This document shows positions 50,156 through 60,939 of a DNA stretch of 64,000 nt, one piece after another. The position numbers and the translations under genes were made by a program. Position 1 is the first letter of the stretch. Each line of letters opens with the position of its first letter. Source of the DNA: Stomorhina lunata (Eukaryota; Arthropoda; Insecta; Diptera; Rhiniidae). The stretch is from the NCBI GenBank assembly GCA_933228675.1, contig OW121740.1, positions 39,487,925 through 39,551,924 on the forward strand, in the 5' to 3' direction. The notes under the pieces were generated by a model, which did no database searches, was not told the origin of the DNA, and saw only the letters and a list, made by a program, of their open reading frames with translations.

Positions 50156-50292
50156 ATATTGAAATTTGCTTTCAATTTTAAAAAATTGTAACATCATTTT
50201 GGTTTATTGTCTTTATGATTTTTCTTTTTCTGATACATAATTTTATGTCATTTCTTCATTAAATTTTGTTCTTATTTCATTTCGGTTTTCAG

Positions 50293-50401
50293 ATCTGGAG
50301 GTAGAGCAAACTTTGAGTGGAGGCATTTTGCTTATAGCGAGAATTTAGTCATTCCTTCATCAATAATGAAGGGGAACGAATTTCTTAGCAAATTTAACTA
50401 A
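50293..50401 (+). other. Possible terminal exon (unproven)
   Basis: A pyrimidine-rich tract ending TTTCGGTTTTCAG at 50292 is a good 3' splice site. After it, in phase 1, about 35 codons stay open (SGGRANFEWRHFAYSENLVI... to TAA at 50399-50401). Composition is less AT-biased than the surroundings. I recognise no protein family. It may be chance; treat as a candidate only. Confidence 0.2.
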
Positions 50402-51369
50402 GCGAAACCAACCATTCAGTTTCAGTAAAGAAAAAGGTCAGTAGGAAAATTTTGGAAGATTTTTAGTAACCACTATCTTTATAGATGGGAAGGGTATATT
50501 AGGTTAACTTGAAACCAACCTAAAAGTTCACCGATCGTCTCAAAATTACTTCCTGAGTAGATTTCGAGACATTTGTCCGTTAAGATGATCGGCTTTCTGT
50601 CTAGTTTATGCAATTGGCCCAGTAAATTATATTTCACCGTTCACCGTAGTTGACCGTACTACCAATATAAAATTTATTTATAAGCATCCGATGATGTTAA
50701 GAGCTACTATCTGGAAGGGAAAAAGTGCTTAAAAGTATTATCCTTCAAGACGAATATTTAAAAAGGTCATTTTCGTTTATAAATATTCATTTGGTTACTC
50801 TAATCTTGAAACAATTAAGTTTCTTCCTCGGGTTCATTTCCTAGCAACCTTAACATTTCATATGAAACGAAAACTATAAATTTATAGACAAAAAAAAGAT
50901 ATACATAAAAAACCCAAAGAACCGTGTAGTAAGTAGTACTGAGAACTATGCAAGACTTGCTACAAGTAGCAGAAACATTGTCATTAAACTGACAAATTGC
51001 TTAATTACAAACTTCCCATTACATTACATGGAAAATATTTACCCTATACAATCATTCATTTCCATACAAACAAGTAGACATACACATAAACTCTTTACAG
51101 ATACCTATACATTATGTGTATCAACATTTCCTCATTTTTCTTTGGAAGCAAAGAAGATATACCAAGAAAAAAAGTATTTCAACTTAAACTTATGTTACTA
51201 CAAAATTACTATGGGTATGAAAAAAATATGGATTGAAACACAAAAACTGTCAATGTGCAGCAGTTTCGCATGACTAAATACATTTAACTTGAAAAATAAA
51301 GAAGATACTAAACAAAATTGTATCTTCAAATAGGGAAAAACTCTAGCATAATTAATATAAATATCATTA
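50402..51369. other. AT-rich DNA with a faint family A-like remnant
   Basis: Around 50480-50600 'atgggaagggtatattaggt' and 'gagtagatttcgagacattt' recall family A in degraded form. The 81-codon frame at 51028 shows no domain. Confidence 0.35.
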
Positions 51370-54330
51370 AAATTTTTCATATCAAATCGAAAAAAGAAAA
51401 TTATTTTTTAGGAAAACATTTTTATGGAAAATTTTTCTATTTAAAATAATATTTATAGAAAATTTTTCTTTATGAAAACATTTCTGTAGAAAATTTTTCC
51501 ATATGAAAAAATTTCAATAAAAAAATGTATATATGAAAAAATTTCTATAGAAAATTGTTCTTTAAGAAAAAGATTCTAGAGAACATTTTTATACATATAG
51601 GAAAAAAATTGTTATAAAAAGTGTTTCTTTAAGGAAAATTTTCTAGAAATATTTTGCTGTAAGAAAAAATTTCAGGAGAAAAATTTCTTTAAGAAAAAAG
51701 TTTTAATAAAAAAATTTTCTATATGAAAAAATTTATATAGAAAATTATTCTTTAAGAAAAAAATTCCAGAGAACATTTTTATATAGGAAAAAAATTCTTC
51801 AGAAAATTTTATTTTAAGAAAAAATTTCTAGAAAAATTTTGCTGTAAGAAAAAATTTCAGGAGAAAATTTTTGCTGTAAGAAAAAATTTCAGGAGAAAAT
51901 TTTTCTTTAAGAAAAAAATTTCAATAAATAAAATTTCTATAGAAAATTGTTCTTTAAGAAAAAAATTCTAGAGAACATTTTAATATAGAAAAAAAATTCT
52001 TTAGAAAATTTTTCTTTAAGAAAAAATTTCTAGAAAAAATTTGCTGTAAGAAAAAATTTCTAAAAAAATGTTTCTTTAAGAAAAAATTTCTATAGAAAGT
52101 TTTTCTATACGAATTAATTTCTATAGAAAATTTTTCTATATGAATTAATTTCTATACAAAATTTTATAATATGACAAATTTTCTATGCAAAATTTTTCTA
52201 TATGAAAAAATTTATAGAAAAATTTTCTATAGAAATTTTTTCATATAGAAAAATTGCTTTAATTTTTTTTTTATTTTTCCATAGACATTTTTTTATATGA
52301 AAAAATTTTTATACAAAATTTTTCTATATAAAAAATATGAAAACATTTCTATAGAAAATTTTTCTGTATGAAAAAATTCTATAAAAATTTTTCTATATGA
52401 AAAAATTTCTATAGAAAATTGTTCTCTAAGAAAAAGATTCTAGAGATCATTTTTATATAGGAAAAAAATTCTTTAGAAAATTTTACTTTAAGAAAAAATT
52501 TCTAGAAAAATTTTGCTGTAAGAAAAAATTTCAGGAGAAAATTTTTCTTTAAGAAAAAAATTTCAATAAATAAAATTTCTATAGAAAATTGTTCTTTAAG
52601 AAAAAAATTCTAGAGAATATTTTATTATAGAAAAAACAATTCTTTAGAAAATTTTTTTTAGGAAAAAATTTCTAGAAAAAATTTGCTTTAAGAAAAAATT
52701 TCTAAAAAAATTTTTCTTTAAGAAAAAATTTCTAAAAAAATTTTTCTTTAAGAAAAAATTTCTATAGAAAATTTTTCTTTACGAATTAATTTCTATAGAA
52801 AATTTTTCTATATGAATTAATTTCTATAGAAAATTTTATAATATGACAAATTTTCTATGCAAAATTTTTCTATATGAAAAAATTTATAGAAAAATTTTCT
52901 ATAGAAATTTTTTCATATAGAAAAATTGCTTTAATTTTTTTTTTTTATTTTTCCATAGACATTTTTTTATATGAAAAAATTTTTATACAAAATTTTTCTA
53001 TATAAAAAATATGAAAACATTTCTATAGAAAATTTTTCTGTATGAAAAAATTCTATAAAAATTTTTCTATATGAAAAAATTTCTATAGAAAATTGTTCTC
53101 TAAGAAAAAGATTCTAGAGAATATTTTTATATAGGAAAAAAATTCTTTAGAAAATTTTACTTTAAGAAAAAATTTCTAGAAAAATTTTGCTGTAAGAAAA
53201 AATTTCAGGAGAAAATTTTTCTTTAAGAAAAAAATTTCAATAAATAAAATTTCTATAGAAAATTGTTCTTTAAGAAAAAAATTCTAGAGAACATTTTATT
53301 ATAGAAAAAACAATTCTTAAGAAAATTTTTCTTTAAGAAAAAATTTGCTTTAAGAAAAAATTTCTAAAAAAATTTTTCTTTAAGAAAAAATTTCTATAGA
53401 AAATTTTTCTATACGAATTAATTTCTCTAGAAAATTTTTCTATATGAATTAATTTCTATAGAAAATTTTATAATATGACAAATTTTCTATGCAAAATTTT
53501 TCTATATGAAAAAATTTATAGAAAAATTTTCTATAGAAACTTTTTCATATAGAAAAATTGCTTTAATTTTTTTTTTTTATTTTTCCATAGACATTTTTTT
53601 ATATGAAAAATTTTTTATACAAAATTTATAGAGAACATTTTTTTATGACAAAATTTCTGTTTAAAATTTTGCTATATGAAAATATTTCTGTAGAAAATTT
53701 CAATAGAAAATTTTTCTATATGAAAAAAAATCTTTAGAAACTTTTTCTATATAAAAAATTTTTTGAAGAAACTATTATCATATAAACAAATTTTAATAGA
53801 ATTTTTTTTTATAAAAAATTTTTTATAGATAATTTTTTTATAGAATATATAGAAAAAATTTGTTATAGAAAATTTCTGTAGAAATTTTTTTGAATATGAA
53901 AAAATTTCTATAGTACTTTTTTCTATATGAAAAAATTTTCATACAAAATTCTTCTATATGAAAAATTTTGTATGGAAAATTTTTCTGTATGAAAAAATGT
54001 CTATAGAAAATTTTTCTATATAAAAAAAATTCTGTAGAAAATGTTTCTATATGAAAAAATTTCTAGGGAAAGTTTTTGTATATGAAAAATTTCCAGAGAA
54101 AATTTTTCTTGAAATTTGAAATTGAAATCTTTTTTCAATTCTAGAGAAAATTTTTTAATTTATAGAGACAAAGTTTCTTTAAGAAAAAAATTCTAGTGAA
54201 AATTTCTCTTTAAGAAATAATTTATAGTGAAAATTTTTCTTTAAGAAAAAGTTTATAAAGAAAATTTTTCTTTGAGAAAAAATTTATAGAGAAAATTTTT
54301 TTTTAAGAAAAATTTTCTAGAGAAAAGCCT
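51370..54330 (+). repeat. Irregular array V, 31-bp register with higher-order repeat
   Basis: Diverged units such as AAAATTTCTATAGAAAATTT with 'TTCTTTAAGAAAAAA' or 'CTATATGAAAAAA', spaced about 31 bp. A larger block (with GACAAATTTTCTATGC at 52173, 52845 and 53477) recurs about every 630-670 bp, three times. Everything is A/T with TATAG palindromes. Non-coding. Confidence 0.88.
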
Positions 54331-54340
54331 TTTATTTGAA

Positions 54341-54447
54341 AAGCCAAATATGTTAGGCAAAGTCTCTCTGATTCCCTCTTATTTTGTATTTTGCTACCCC
54401 TAGGGTTAGCAAAATATAAAATCAGAGAGACTTTGCCCAATATTGGT
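54341..54447 (+). other. Long imperfect hairpin
   Basis: Left arm 54354-54400 (GGCAAAGTCTCTCTGATT...TTTTGCTACCCC) pairs with right arm 54403-54438 (GGTTAGCAAAATA...CAGAGAGACTTTGCC). A 10-nt bulge lies on the left and a tight loop between the arms. Outer CCAAATAT/ATATTGG extends the stem. Possible MITE relic or small-RNA precursor. Confidence 0.7.
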
Positions 54448-54897
54448 TTAGAAGGGTGTTTTGTATTATGATCTGTTTAAATCGGGTCAGATCACAAAAT
54501 TATTAACTTGTACACACAATAGCTTCAAAACTTAAGGATATGTTGGGCAAAATGTTTACAAAATGTTGAGCAACTTGTTGATAAAACTTGTGCAACTTGT
54601 TGATAAGACTGTAGTGCGTTAAAAACAACGTTGGCCAAATGGAGAGCGTTTTCAAATGAATCTTAATATATAATACAATATAATTTATATTGTAAATTGT
54701 TGTTGAAACGTTGGTTAAGAAACAAGTCCTTAAGTATGATAATCCAATTTGCAGACCAAATAGATGATATCATAAAAAACCAAAAAACTTTTTAATATTT
54801 GTCATTTCCCAGCCACTCAATTGTAACATGACCTGCATTACAGTTTTTTCTGCTACTGCCTCTTCATTCATATTTTATTTTCCGTTGCTGTGGTGGT

Positions 54898-55056
54898 ATG
54901 TTGCTTTGCTTTCTTCTCATGTCAACAACAGCAGTAGCAGCAGCAACTGCAGTTTTCAATATATCCCCACTTGAACACACAACGAAACAGTTATCAGATG
55001 TTGCGGTAGCAGCCAATCCTCCAAAACCAGATACATCAGATACATCATACGAGTAA
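54898..55056 (+). CDS. Candidate 52-residue secreted peptide ORF (unproven)
   Basis: Starts ATG at 54898 (MLLCFLLMSTTAVAAATAVF), a hydrophobic signal-like head with Ala-rich end. Then comes a polar tail with HTTKQLSDVAVAANPPKPD and acidic end TSDTSYE before TAA. The frame is open upstream to about 54834. It sits in a rare stretch of non-repeat, higher-complexity DNA between an array and a family A element. CAG/GCA-rich tracts are common in fly introns, so it may be chance. No family recognised. Confidence 0.2.
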   Translation: MLLCFLLMSTTAVAAATAVFNISPLEHTTKQLSDVAVAANPPKPDTSDTSYE

Positions 55057-55111
55057 CACGATTATGAGTTTGTGGAAAAAATAAAATGACAACAACAGCA
55101 GCAGCAAAAAA

Positions 55112-55914
55112 CAAGTAAGAAAGCGATATAGTCGGTCAAGCCGACCATACGATACCCTTCACCACTAAGGTCAAAGGTGTTATTTTTCCTGTGTAAAGAC
55201 AAATATTTGCTAAATTTTGCCATCATACAAACATTTTCTCAAAACTTATATATTCAACCTGTTTCCGTCATTTGGACTTATATGAGAGCTAGGGTCAAAT
55301 GTGGACCGATTATCTCGAAATTTGGCAGATTGATTACAGTTGTTACAAAAATTATGTATGCAAAAAATAGACTCAAAATTTCCATTATCTTTAGATTTAC
55401 GAGTGTTTTAGTGATTTTTTGTCTCATTTAGTGCGTTTTTAAAGAAGAATTTGTATGGGAGCTATGGTCAAATGTGGACCGATTTCAACGAAATTTGGTA
55501 CAGTGATTTTAGTTGACTTAAGCAGTATTTGTTTTAAATTTCATGAAAAAATATTGATATTTGTGGCCAATATAGCAATTCCGGGAAGTGGGACCTATGG
55601 GAGGTACCATAAATAATGGACCGATTTTGACCAAATTCAATAGCCATGGTCCCATTATCAAAAAAATGATCTGTGCCAAATTTCATCAAATTATCTTGAG
55701 AATTGCGACCTGTAGTTTGATTACAAGGTTTACATGGGGGTCCAGCCAGCCAGACGGACGGACGGACGGACGGACATCGCTAAATCGACTCAGAAAGTGA
55801 TTCTAAGCCTATTGGTATACTAAAAGGTGGGTCTAAGACAAATATTTCTATGCGTTACAAACATCAGCACAAACTTATAATACCCTTTCCACCTATGGTG
55901 GTGAAGGGTATAAA
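55112..55914 (-). mobile_element. Family A copy, best preserved
   Basis: Complete minus-strand family A: 5' hairpin (CACCATAGGTGG near 55890-55902), (CGGA)n run at 55752-55774, central blocks, 3' stem-loop CGGTCGGCTTGACCGAC and terminus GCTTTCTTACTTG at 55112. Used as the reference for the family here. Short frames within it are not genes. Confidence 0.9.
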
Positions 55915-56355
55915 AAACATACAACAATATGAAATGACAATACAATAAAAACAAGTGTCAAACCCTGTAAAATTGTTGTGTTTTCTGTTTTTTTTTTCTT
56001 GTTTTTTGTATTTTTAGTGCATCTCAAAATTCAGGGTTGTAATACAATCTGTCAATGCAGTATCGTATCGTATGGTATTGTAGTTTTTTCTAAGTATAAA
56101 TTTTACTTATAAATACATCAACATGCCCATGCTCCCATAAGTCGAAGCTAAGCAAAAATATATTGAATTTAGTAAAATAAGATTTAAAAACTAATATTAA
56201 AATAAAAAAATAAGACTTGCATTACATCGAACGGGAAACGCCTTAATAAAGTAAATGTAAGGTTTCTTTTTGACAACATGAAATATTGCAGTTGTTGGCA
56301 TTTCTTTAAATCTCGAAAGTAAAATATCTGACCTTAAGTTACCCTATAATTAAAC
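55915..56355. other. AT-rich DNA, no gene
   Basis: Nothing recognised between the family A and family B copies. Confidence 0.35.
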
Positions 56356-56806
56356 AAATAAAAATGTAATATTCGGCTGTGAGGAATCTTATATACCCAC
56401 CATCAAATTGTGTTAAATTTAGAAATATATTTTATATCTGCGAGGGTGCAGCTAATTTAAAATTTGGACCAAATTAAAAAAAAAATGTTAAGATAGTTAT
56501 TATTGTTAATAAATAACTTTGGACTGAATTCGATTGAGGTAGCTTTATAGTTCAACATTTAAAAGTATCTAAATGGTTTCCCTGGTATCTTCTTTGCATC
56601 AATAATTGGGTATAGTTAGGCCAAACACGTTGATAGTAATATGGCAGGTCCATATATTTTGTTAGGAGTTTCTAATACATCCTCCATATATAAAGTCTGG
56701 ACTTAACGAATATTAATTGCTATCTAATTTCGTAGGTGCAATTTTAATATAAAGAATTTACCTCCAAATCTTTTTGATTGTAGATATAAAAAGGCAATGT
56801 TATATA

Positions 56807-57695
56807 TCGGGTGTTTTTTTAAGCCCGATAGAACTTGAAATTGTAAAAAATAACACAAAAAATTAAATTGTAATCAAAAATTTTTTTTATTCGAAAGATC
56901 AATACGTGACATTAACATTTGAAAATGATTTCGGGCATATGGACACCGCGGCTGTTCTTGACGAAGCGCATTCTGGACGTCCAGTTTTGGGCCACTTTTT
57001 CGAGCACTGCTGGCCGTATGTCACAAATAACACGAACAATGCTGGCCTCCAAGGCATCAATTGTTGCTGTTTTATCAGCATAAGCCAGTGACTTCACGTA
57101 GCCCCACAGAAAATAATCGAGAGGTGTCAAATCGCACGACCTTGGAGGCCAATTTACAGGTCCGTTTCTCGAAATCAACTTATCGCCAAATTTTGATTTC
57201 AATAAGTCGATGGTTGCGCCATCCTGTTGAAACCACATCTCCTCCGGATCAATGTCATCCATATTTTCAAACAAAAAATCATTGATCATGGTGCGGTAAC
57301 GATCTCCATTGATCGTAACGCGAGCTCCGGCCTCATTTTTGAAGAAATAAGATCCGTTGATGACACCAGCGTGAAAACCGCACCATACGGTGCATTTTTC
57401 TGGTTGTAATGGAGTCTGTAGGGTCTCTTGTGGATTGGTCTCACTCCATATGCGGCAATTTTGCTTATTAACAAAACCGTTAAGCCAAAAATGCGCCTCA
57501 TCGCTGAACACAATTTTGCGATAAAACAACGGGTCAGTTTCCAACTGCTCTAGAGCCCAATCGGCGAAAGAACGACGCATATAATGGTCTCGTGGCTTCA
57601 ATTCCTGCACCAGCTGGATCTTATACGGGTGTAGGCCGAGATCTTTGCGCAAAATTTACCACGTAGTGGACGGACAGAGCCCCAATCCCTGCCCC
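56807..57695 (-). mobile_element. DD41D mariner-like element, truncated
   Basis: The left end TCGGGTGTTTTTTTAAGCCC follows TA and matches the terminal type of the 12.5-kb element. The other end is gone: mariner sequence stops at about 57695, where family B resumes. Confidence 0.8.
56912..57695 (-). pseudogene. DD41D transposase C-terminal two-thirds
   Basis: Lacks the N-terminal helix-turn-helix part. A stop sits just before the open 246-residue frame (57652-56912). The frame has IVFSDEAHFWLNGFVNKQNC (first Asp), WFQQDGAT (second Asp) directly joined to IDLLKSKFG, and CDLTPLDYFLWGYVKSL (third Asp), and ends WTSRMRF...MPEIIFKC. Compared with the 12.6-kb copy, seven residues (CHTAHVT there) are missing just after the second Asp, an in-frame 21-bp deletion. 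It keeps the Trp that is mutated to a stop in the 12.6-kb copy. Confidence 0.87.
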
Positions 57696-58638
57696 AATAG
57701 CTTTTAACTGCCGTTTGTGGAATTTTGGTGGTTTCCGATAAAGGTTTTCATATGAAAGCTATAGTCAAAAAATGACTGATTCCCATAAAATTTAATATAG
57801 TGACCAATAATTGCATAAAACTTCTCTGTACGAAATTAAGTCGCCATAGCTACTGCAATTGGATTCAATTTATCAGCATTAATGTGATTCCCGGGGCAGG
57901 GTTATATGGGAGCTTTAACTTAATGTAAACCGATTTTGTTAATTTTCAGTACACAACTTCTTTAACATATCAAAAATACTTTTGCAAAATTTTGTCTCCC
58001 TTGCTCCAGTAGTTGATTAGCTATAGCGCTTCTATCTGCCGGACAGACGGACATAAACCCCCTTTTCTTTTTGTATTTTTGTGTTTCCGTAAGTTTTTTA
58101 TATGGGAGCTATGGTCAAATGGTGGCCGATTATAATAAAATTTGGCACACTGGCTAGCATTGACATAAAACTTCCTTGTGCTTAATTTAGTGGCCTACGC
58201 TAGTAGAGTTTATCATTTATTCGCATTTAAGTATTTATTAGGCTGTTTTATTATTTAGGCTGTTTTCGTAAGTGTTTTGTATGGGAGGTATGATTAAGTG
58301 CCAACCGATGTCAATAAAATTTTATACGCTGCATAACGATCACATAAAACTTCTCTGTGCTAAATTTTATCATTATATCTTTAATAATTTATCATTTATT
58401 AGCGATTATGTGAGACCAGGTTATACGGGGGCTATGGTCAGATGTGAATCGATTTTTCGCAAATTCGATACCAAAACTTTCTCAGAAATTAAGAATATCT
58501 TTGCTAAGTTTCAGTGATCTAGCTCTTTTCGTTCAGGCTCTATCGTGCCGACAGTACGTACAGACTGACGGGCTTACGGACACACAGACTGACATCTTTG
58601 AATCGTCTTACAATTTCATAATGATTCAGAATGTACAT

Positions 58639-59379
58639 TAGGGCGTCTCGAAAAAATAAATTTCGCCGTACACCATCGAATATAAAGCATTTCTATGAGG
58701 CAGTTTCGAAAAAAAATATTTTTTTTCTTTGCACATTGAGGTCGCCAAAATACATTTTTCGTTATATCTTCGGCATTTACAGTCAGATCTTGAAGTGTGA
58801 TATGATATCGATGTTTTTGTCTCAGGGAGGTCAATATTTTTCTTTAATAGTCATTATTCTCAGGTATCCGGTTGTAGTATTTATCTATCAGACCCCTGTT
58901 CCTACCACCCTAATGTGCCACCCTTATATCTGGAAATTAAAGCTCTTAAAAAATCGTTAAACTTTAACTAAGGAAGTTTTTCGATTTTTCAAACCGATCT
59001 ATTAAAAACAAGGAATTTCTTATTTTGCCGAACATAGGGATCGCCAAAATACATCTTTCGTTTATCTTCACCATTTTCAGTCGGATCTTAAAGTATAATA
59101 TATCGATGTTTTTGTCTATCGAAGGCCAATGTTTTGCAATATTCATCATTGACCTATTAAAGAAACATGTTGACTTCCCCGAGACAAAATCATCGATATA
59201 TCACACTTCAAGATCCGACTGTAAATGCCGAAGATATAACGAAAAATGTATTTTGGCGACCCCAATGTGCGACGAAAAAATTAAAAAATATTTTTTCGAA
59301 ACTGCCTCATAGCAATGCTTTATATTCGATGGTGTACGGCGAAATTTATTTTTTTGTCCATATAAGTCCAGACGCTCTA
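58639..59379. mobile_element. Foldback hAT-type MITE, family F
   Basis: Begins TAGGGCGTCTCG and ends, inverted, TAGAGCGTCTGG. An exact 8-bp TSD, ATGTACAT, lies at 58631-58638 and 59380-59387. Long arms (TTTCGCCGTACACCATCGAA, TGAGGCAGTTTCGAAAAAA, CGCCAAAATACATTTTTCG) recur in inverted order at the other side. A further diverged copy of the arm lies in the middle (59035-59135). No transposase; the short frames are read-through of the arms. Confidence 0.88.
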
Positions 59380-59466
59380 ATGTACATCAATTTTGACTTT
59401 AGAGCCAATATTAAAGAAATTATAAACGAAATGACAATCTCAATATTCTTTTTGATGGTGGATATA

Positions 59467-60137
59467 AAAATAATTTTTATTTCGGCTAGAAAAAACAAAA
59501 TTCAAAAATTACTATTATTTTTGCTCGAAAAAATAAAAATATAGTTAATTGAAAATTATACGAAAATTGTCTTTCATTTTCCCCCAAAAAAAAATTAAGA
59601 AATTACTTTTTGAAGAAACGAATATATACTTTTAAAACGTAAAGTTGTTTTCTTTTGCTGGGCCAACCTCTTTTAACTATTATCCTCCTCCAATGTCTTT
59701 GTATGACTAATTATTTCCTTTGATATTTGCCCACAAAATATTTTTTTTTGCAGTCAATTTAAATTAATTATCGCTACATAAAGCAAATGCTATTTGACGA
59801 AAATTTATGACTTAAATTATGTTTGAAAATTTTGCTTTATAAAAAGCGAAAAAAAATTTCTGAGATATACATAAGTAATAATTCATCCGTATACATCATT
59901 CATCTTAATAACATACAATATAGCTGCTTTATTAAACGAGTAATGTCTGTTTTTGCCCAGATATTTTTTGTTGTTATAAAAACAAAATCACATCATTTAC
60001 GAGTATGTTTTTCTTATTCTAATGTTATAGTTGTTTTTATGTTTAAGAAAAACGGAAAAAAACTTACTTTAATAGTGCTTTTGACATGTAGATACATTGA
60101 AAAAAATACAAACAAACATAAATTACAGCACGAGGTA
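59467..60137. other. AT-rich DNA with a family E echo
   Basis: Around 59470-59545 'ttttatttcggctagaaaaa' and 'ttgctcgaaaaaataaaaat' resemble the interior of the family E MITEs, without ends. The 115-codon frame at 59823 has no recognisable domain. Confidence 0.4.
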
Positions 60138-60293
60138 CACAGAGAGAAGAATTTGGTGAAAAAAAATTAGCAAGTCTTTAAAAAGTAAAATTTTATATTG
60201 GCCTAAAATTTCAATATTTTAAAAGATTTTACATTTTCTTAGATTTTTATATTTATATATATTTAAATAATTTGTTAAAATATTTTCTCAGTG
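60138..60293. mobile_element. Small TA-flanked MITE candidate
   Basis: Left CACAGAGAGAAGAATTT and inverted right CACTGAGAAAATATTTT share most positions, and TA lies on each side. Short and weak. Confidence 0.35.
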
Positions 60294-60612
60294 TATTAAC
60301 TTCCTTGTTATTGTCCTTATCGTCTGCATAAGGACAATTAAATTAAATAGCAATATACTCAATTTTTGAATTTAATAAATATTTAACGCTTATTATCCCT
60401 CAAATTTCAGTTTTTAATACAATTTTTTAAACTGATTAAATGTCACTTAAGCCATTTTGCAAATTAACAAAAAATGACAGCGAACATCTCTTTCATTTGT
60501 AAATGTTTGTTTATAATTTATGTGTTGCAAGTTGCAAGTAGCATTGAAGCATAAATTTTGTAACATAATTCCGAAAAAATTTTGTAAATTGTAGTTTTTA
60601 TAAAAAAAAACA
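60294..60612. other. AT-rich DNA
   Basis: A small inverted pair (TGTCCTTATCG / CATAAGGACA near 60312-60338) and nothing else. Confidence 0.35.
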
Positions 60613-60939
60613 CAAGTAAGAAAGTGCCATAGTTGGTCAAGTCCGACCATACGATACCCTTCACCACTAAGGTCAAAGGTGTTCTTTTTCCTGAATAAGG
60701 ACAAATATTTGCTAAATTTTGCCATCATACAAACATTTTCTCAAAACTTATTTATTTAAGCTGTTTCCGTCATTTGGACTTATATGAGAGCTAGGCTCAA
60801 ATGTGAACCAATTATCTCGAAATTTGGCAAATTGATTACACTTGTTACAAAAATTATAATTGCAAAAAATAAACTTAAAATGCTCATTATCTTCAGATTT
60901 AAGAGCTTTTAAGAGATTTTTGTCACATTTAGTGCGAAA
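60613..60939 (-). mobile_element. Family A 3' half, cut by satellite
   Basis: Terminus CACTTTCTTACTTG at 60613 and a 3' stem-loop near 60632-60650, then central family A sequence up to 'cacatttagtgcg'. There 31-bp satellite begins with no family A 5' half on the far side. Confidence 0.85.

Larger units (their letters stand above)
56356..59466 (-). mobile_element. Family B copy, split by a mariner and a hAT MITE
   Basis: On the minus strand the 5' end is at 59466 and the 3' end, with a decayed stem-loop (attcggctgtgaggaatctt), at 56356. Family B parts are 56356-56806, 57696-58638 and 59388-59466. Insertion of the mariner remnant removed part of the family B sequence present in the 25.4-kb copy. 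The second insertion left an exact TSD. The microsatellite site is unexpanded (ACGGACACACAGACTG). Confidence 0.82.

Noticed and set aside
59823..60170. 115-residue frame
   Set aside because: AT-rich, no domain, no conserved motif, no splice or promoter signal that I can see.
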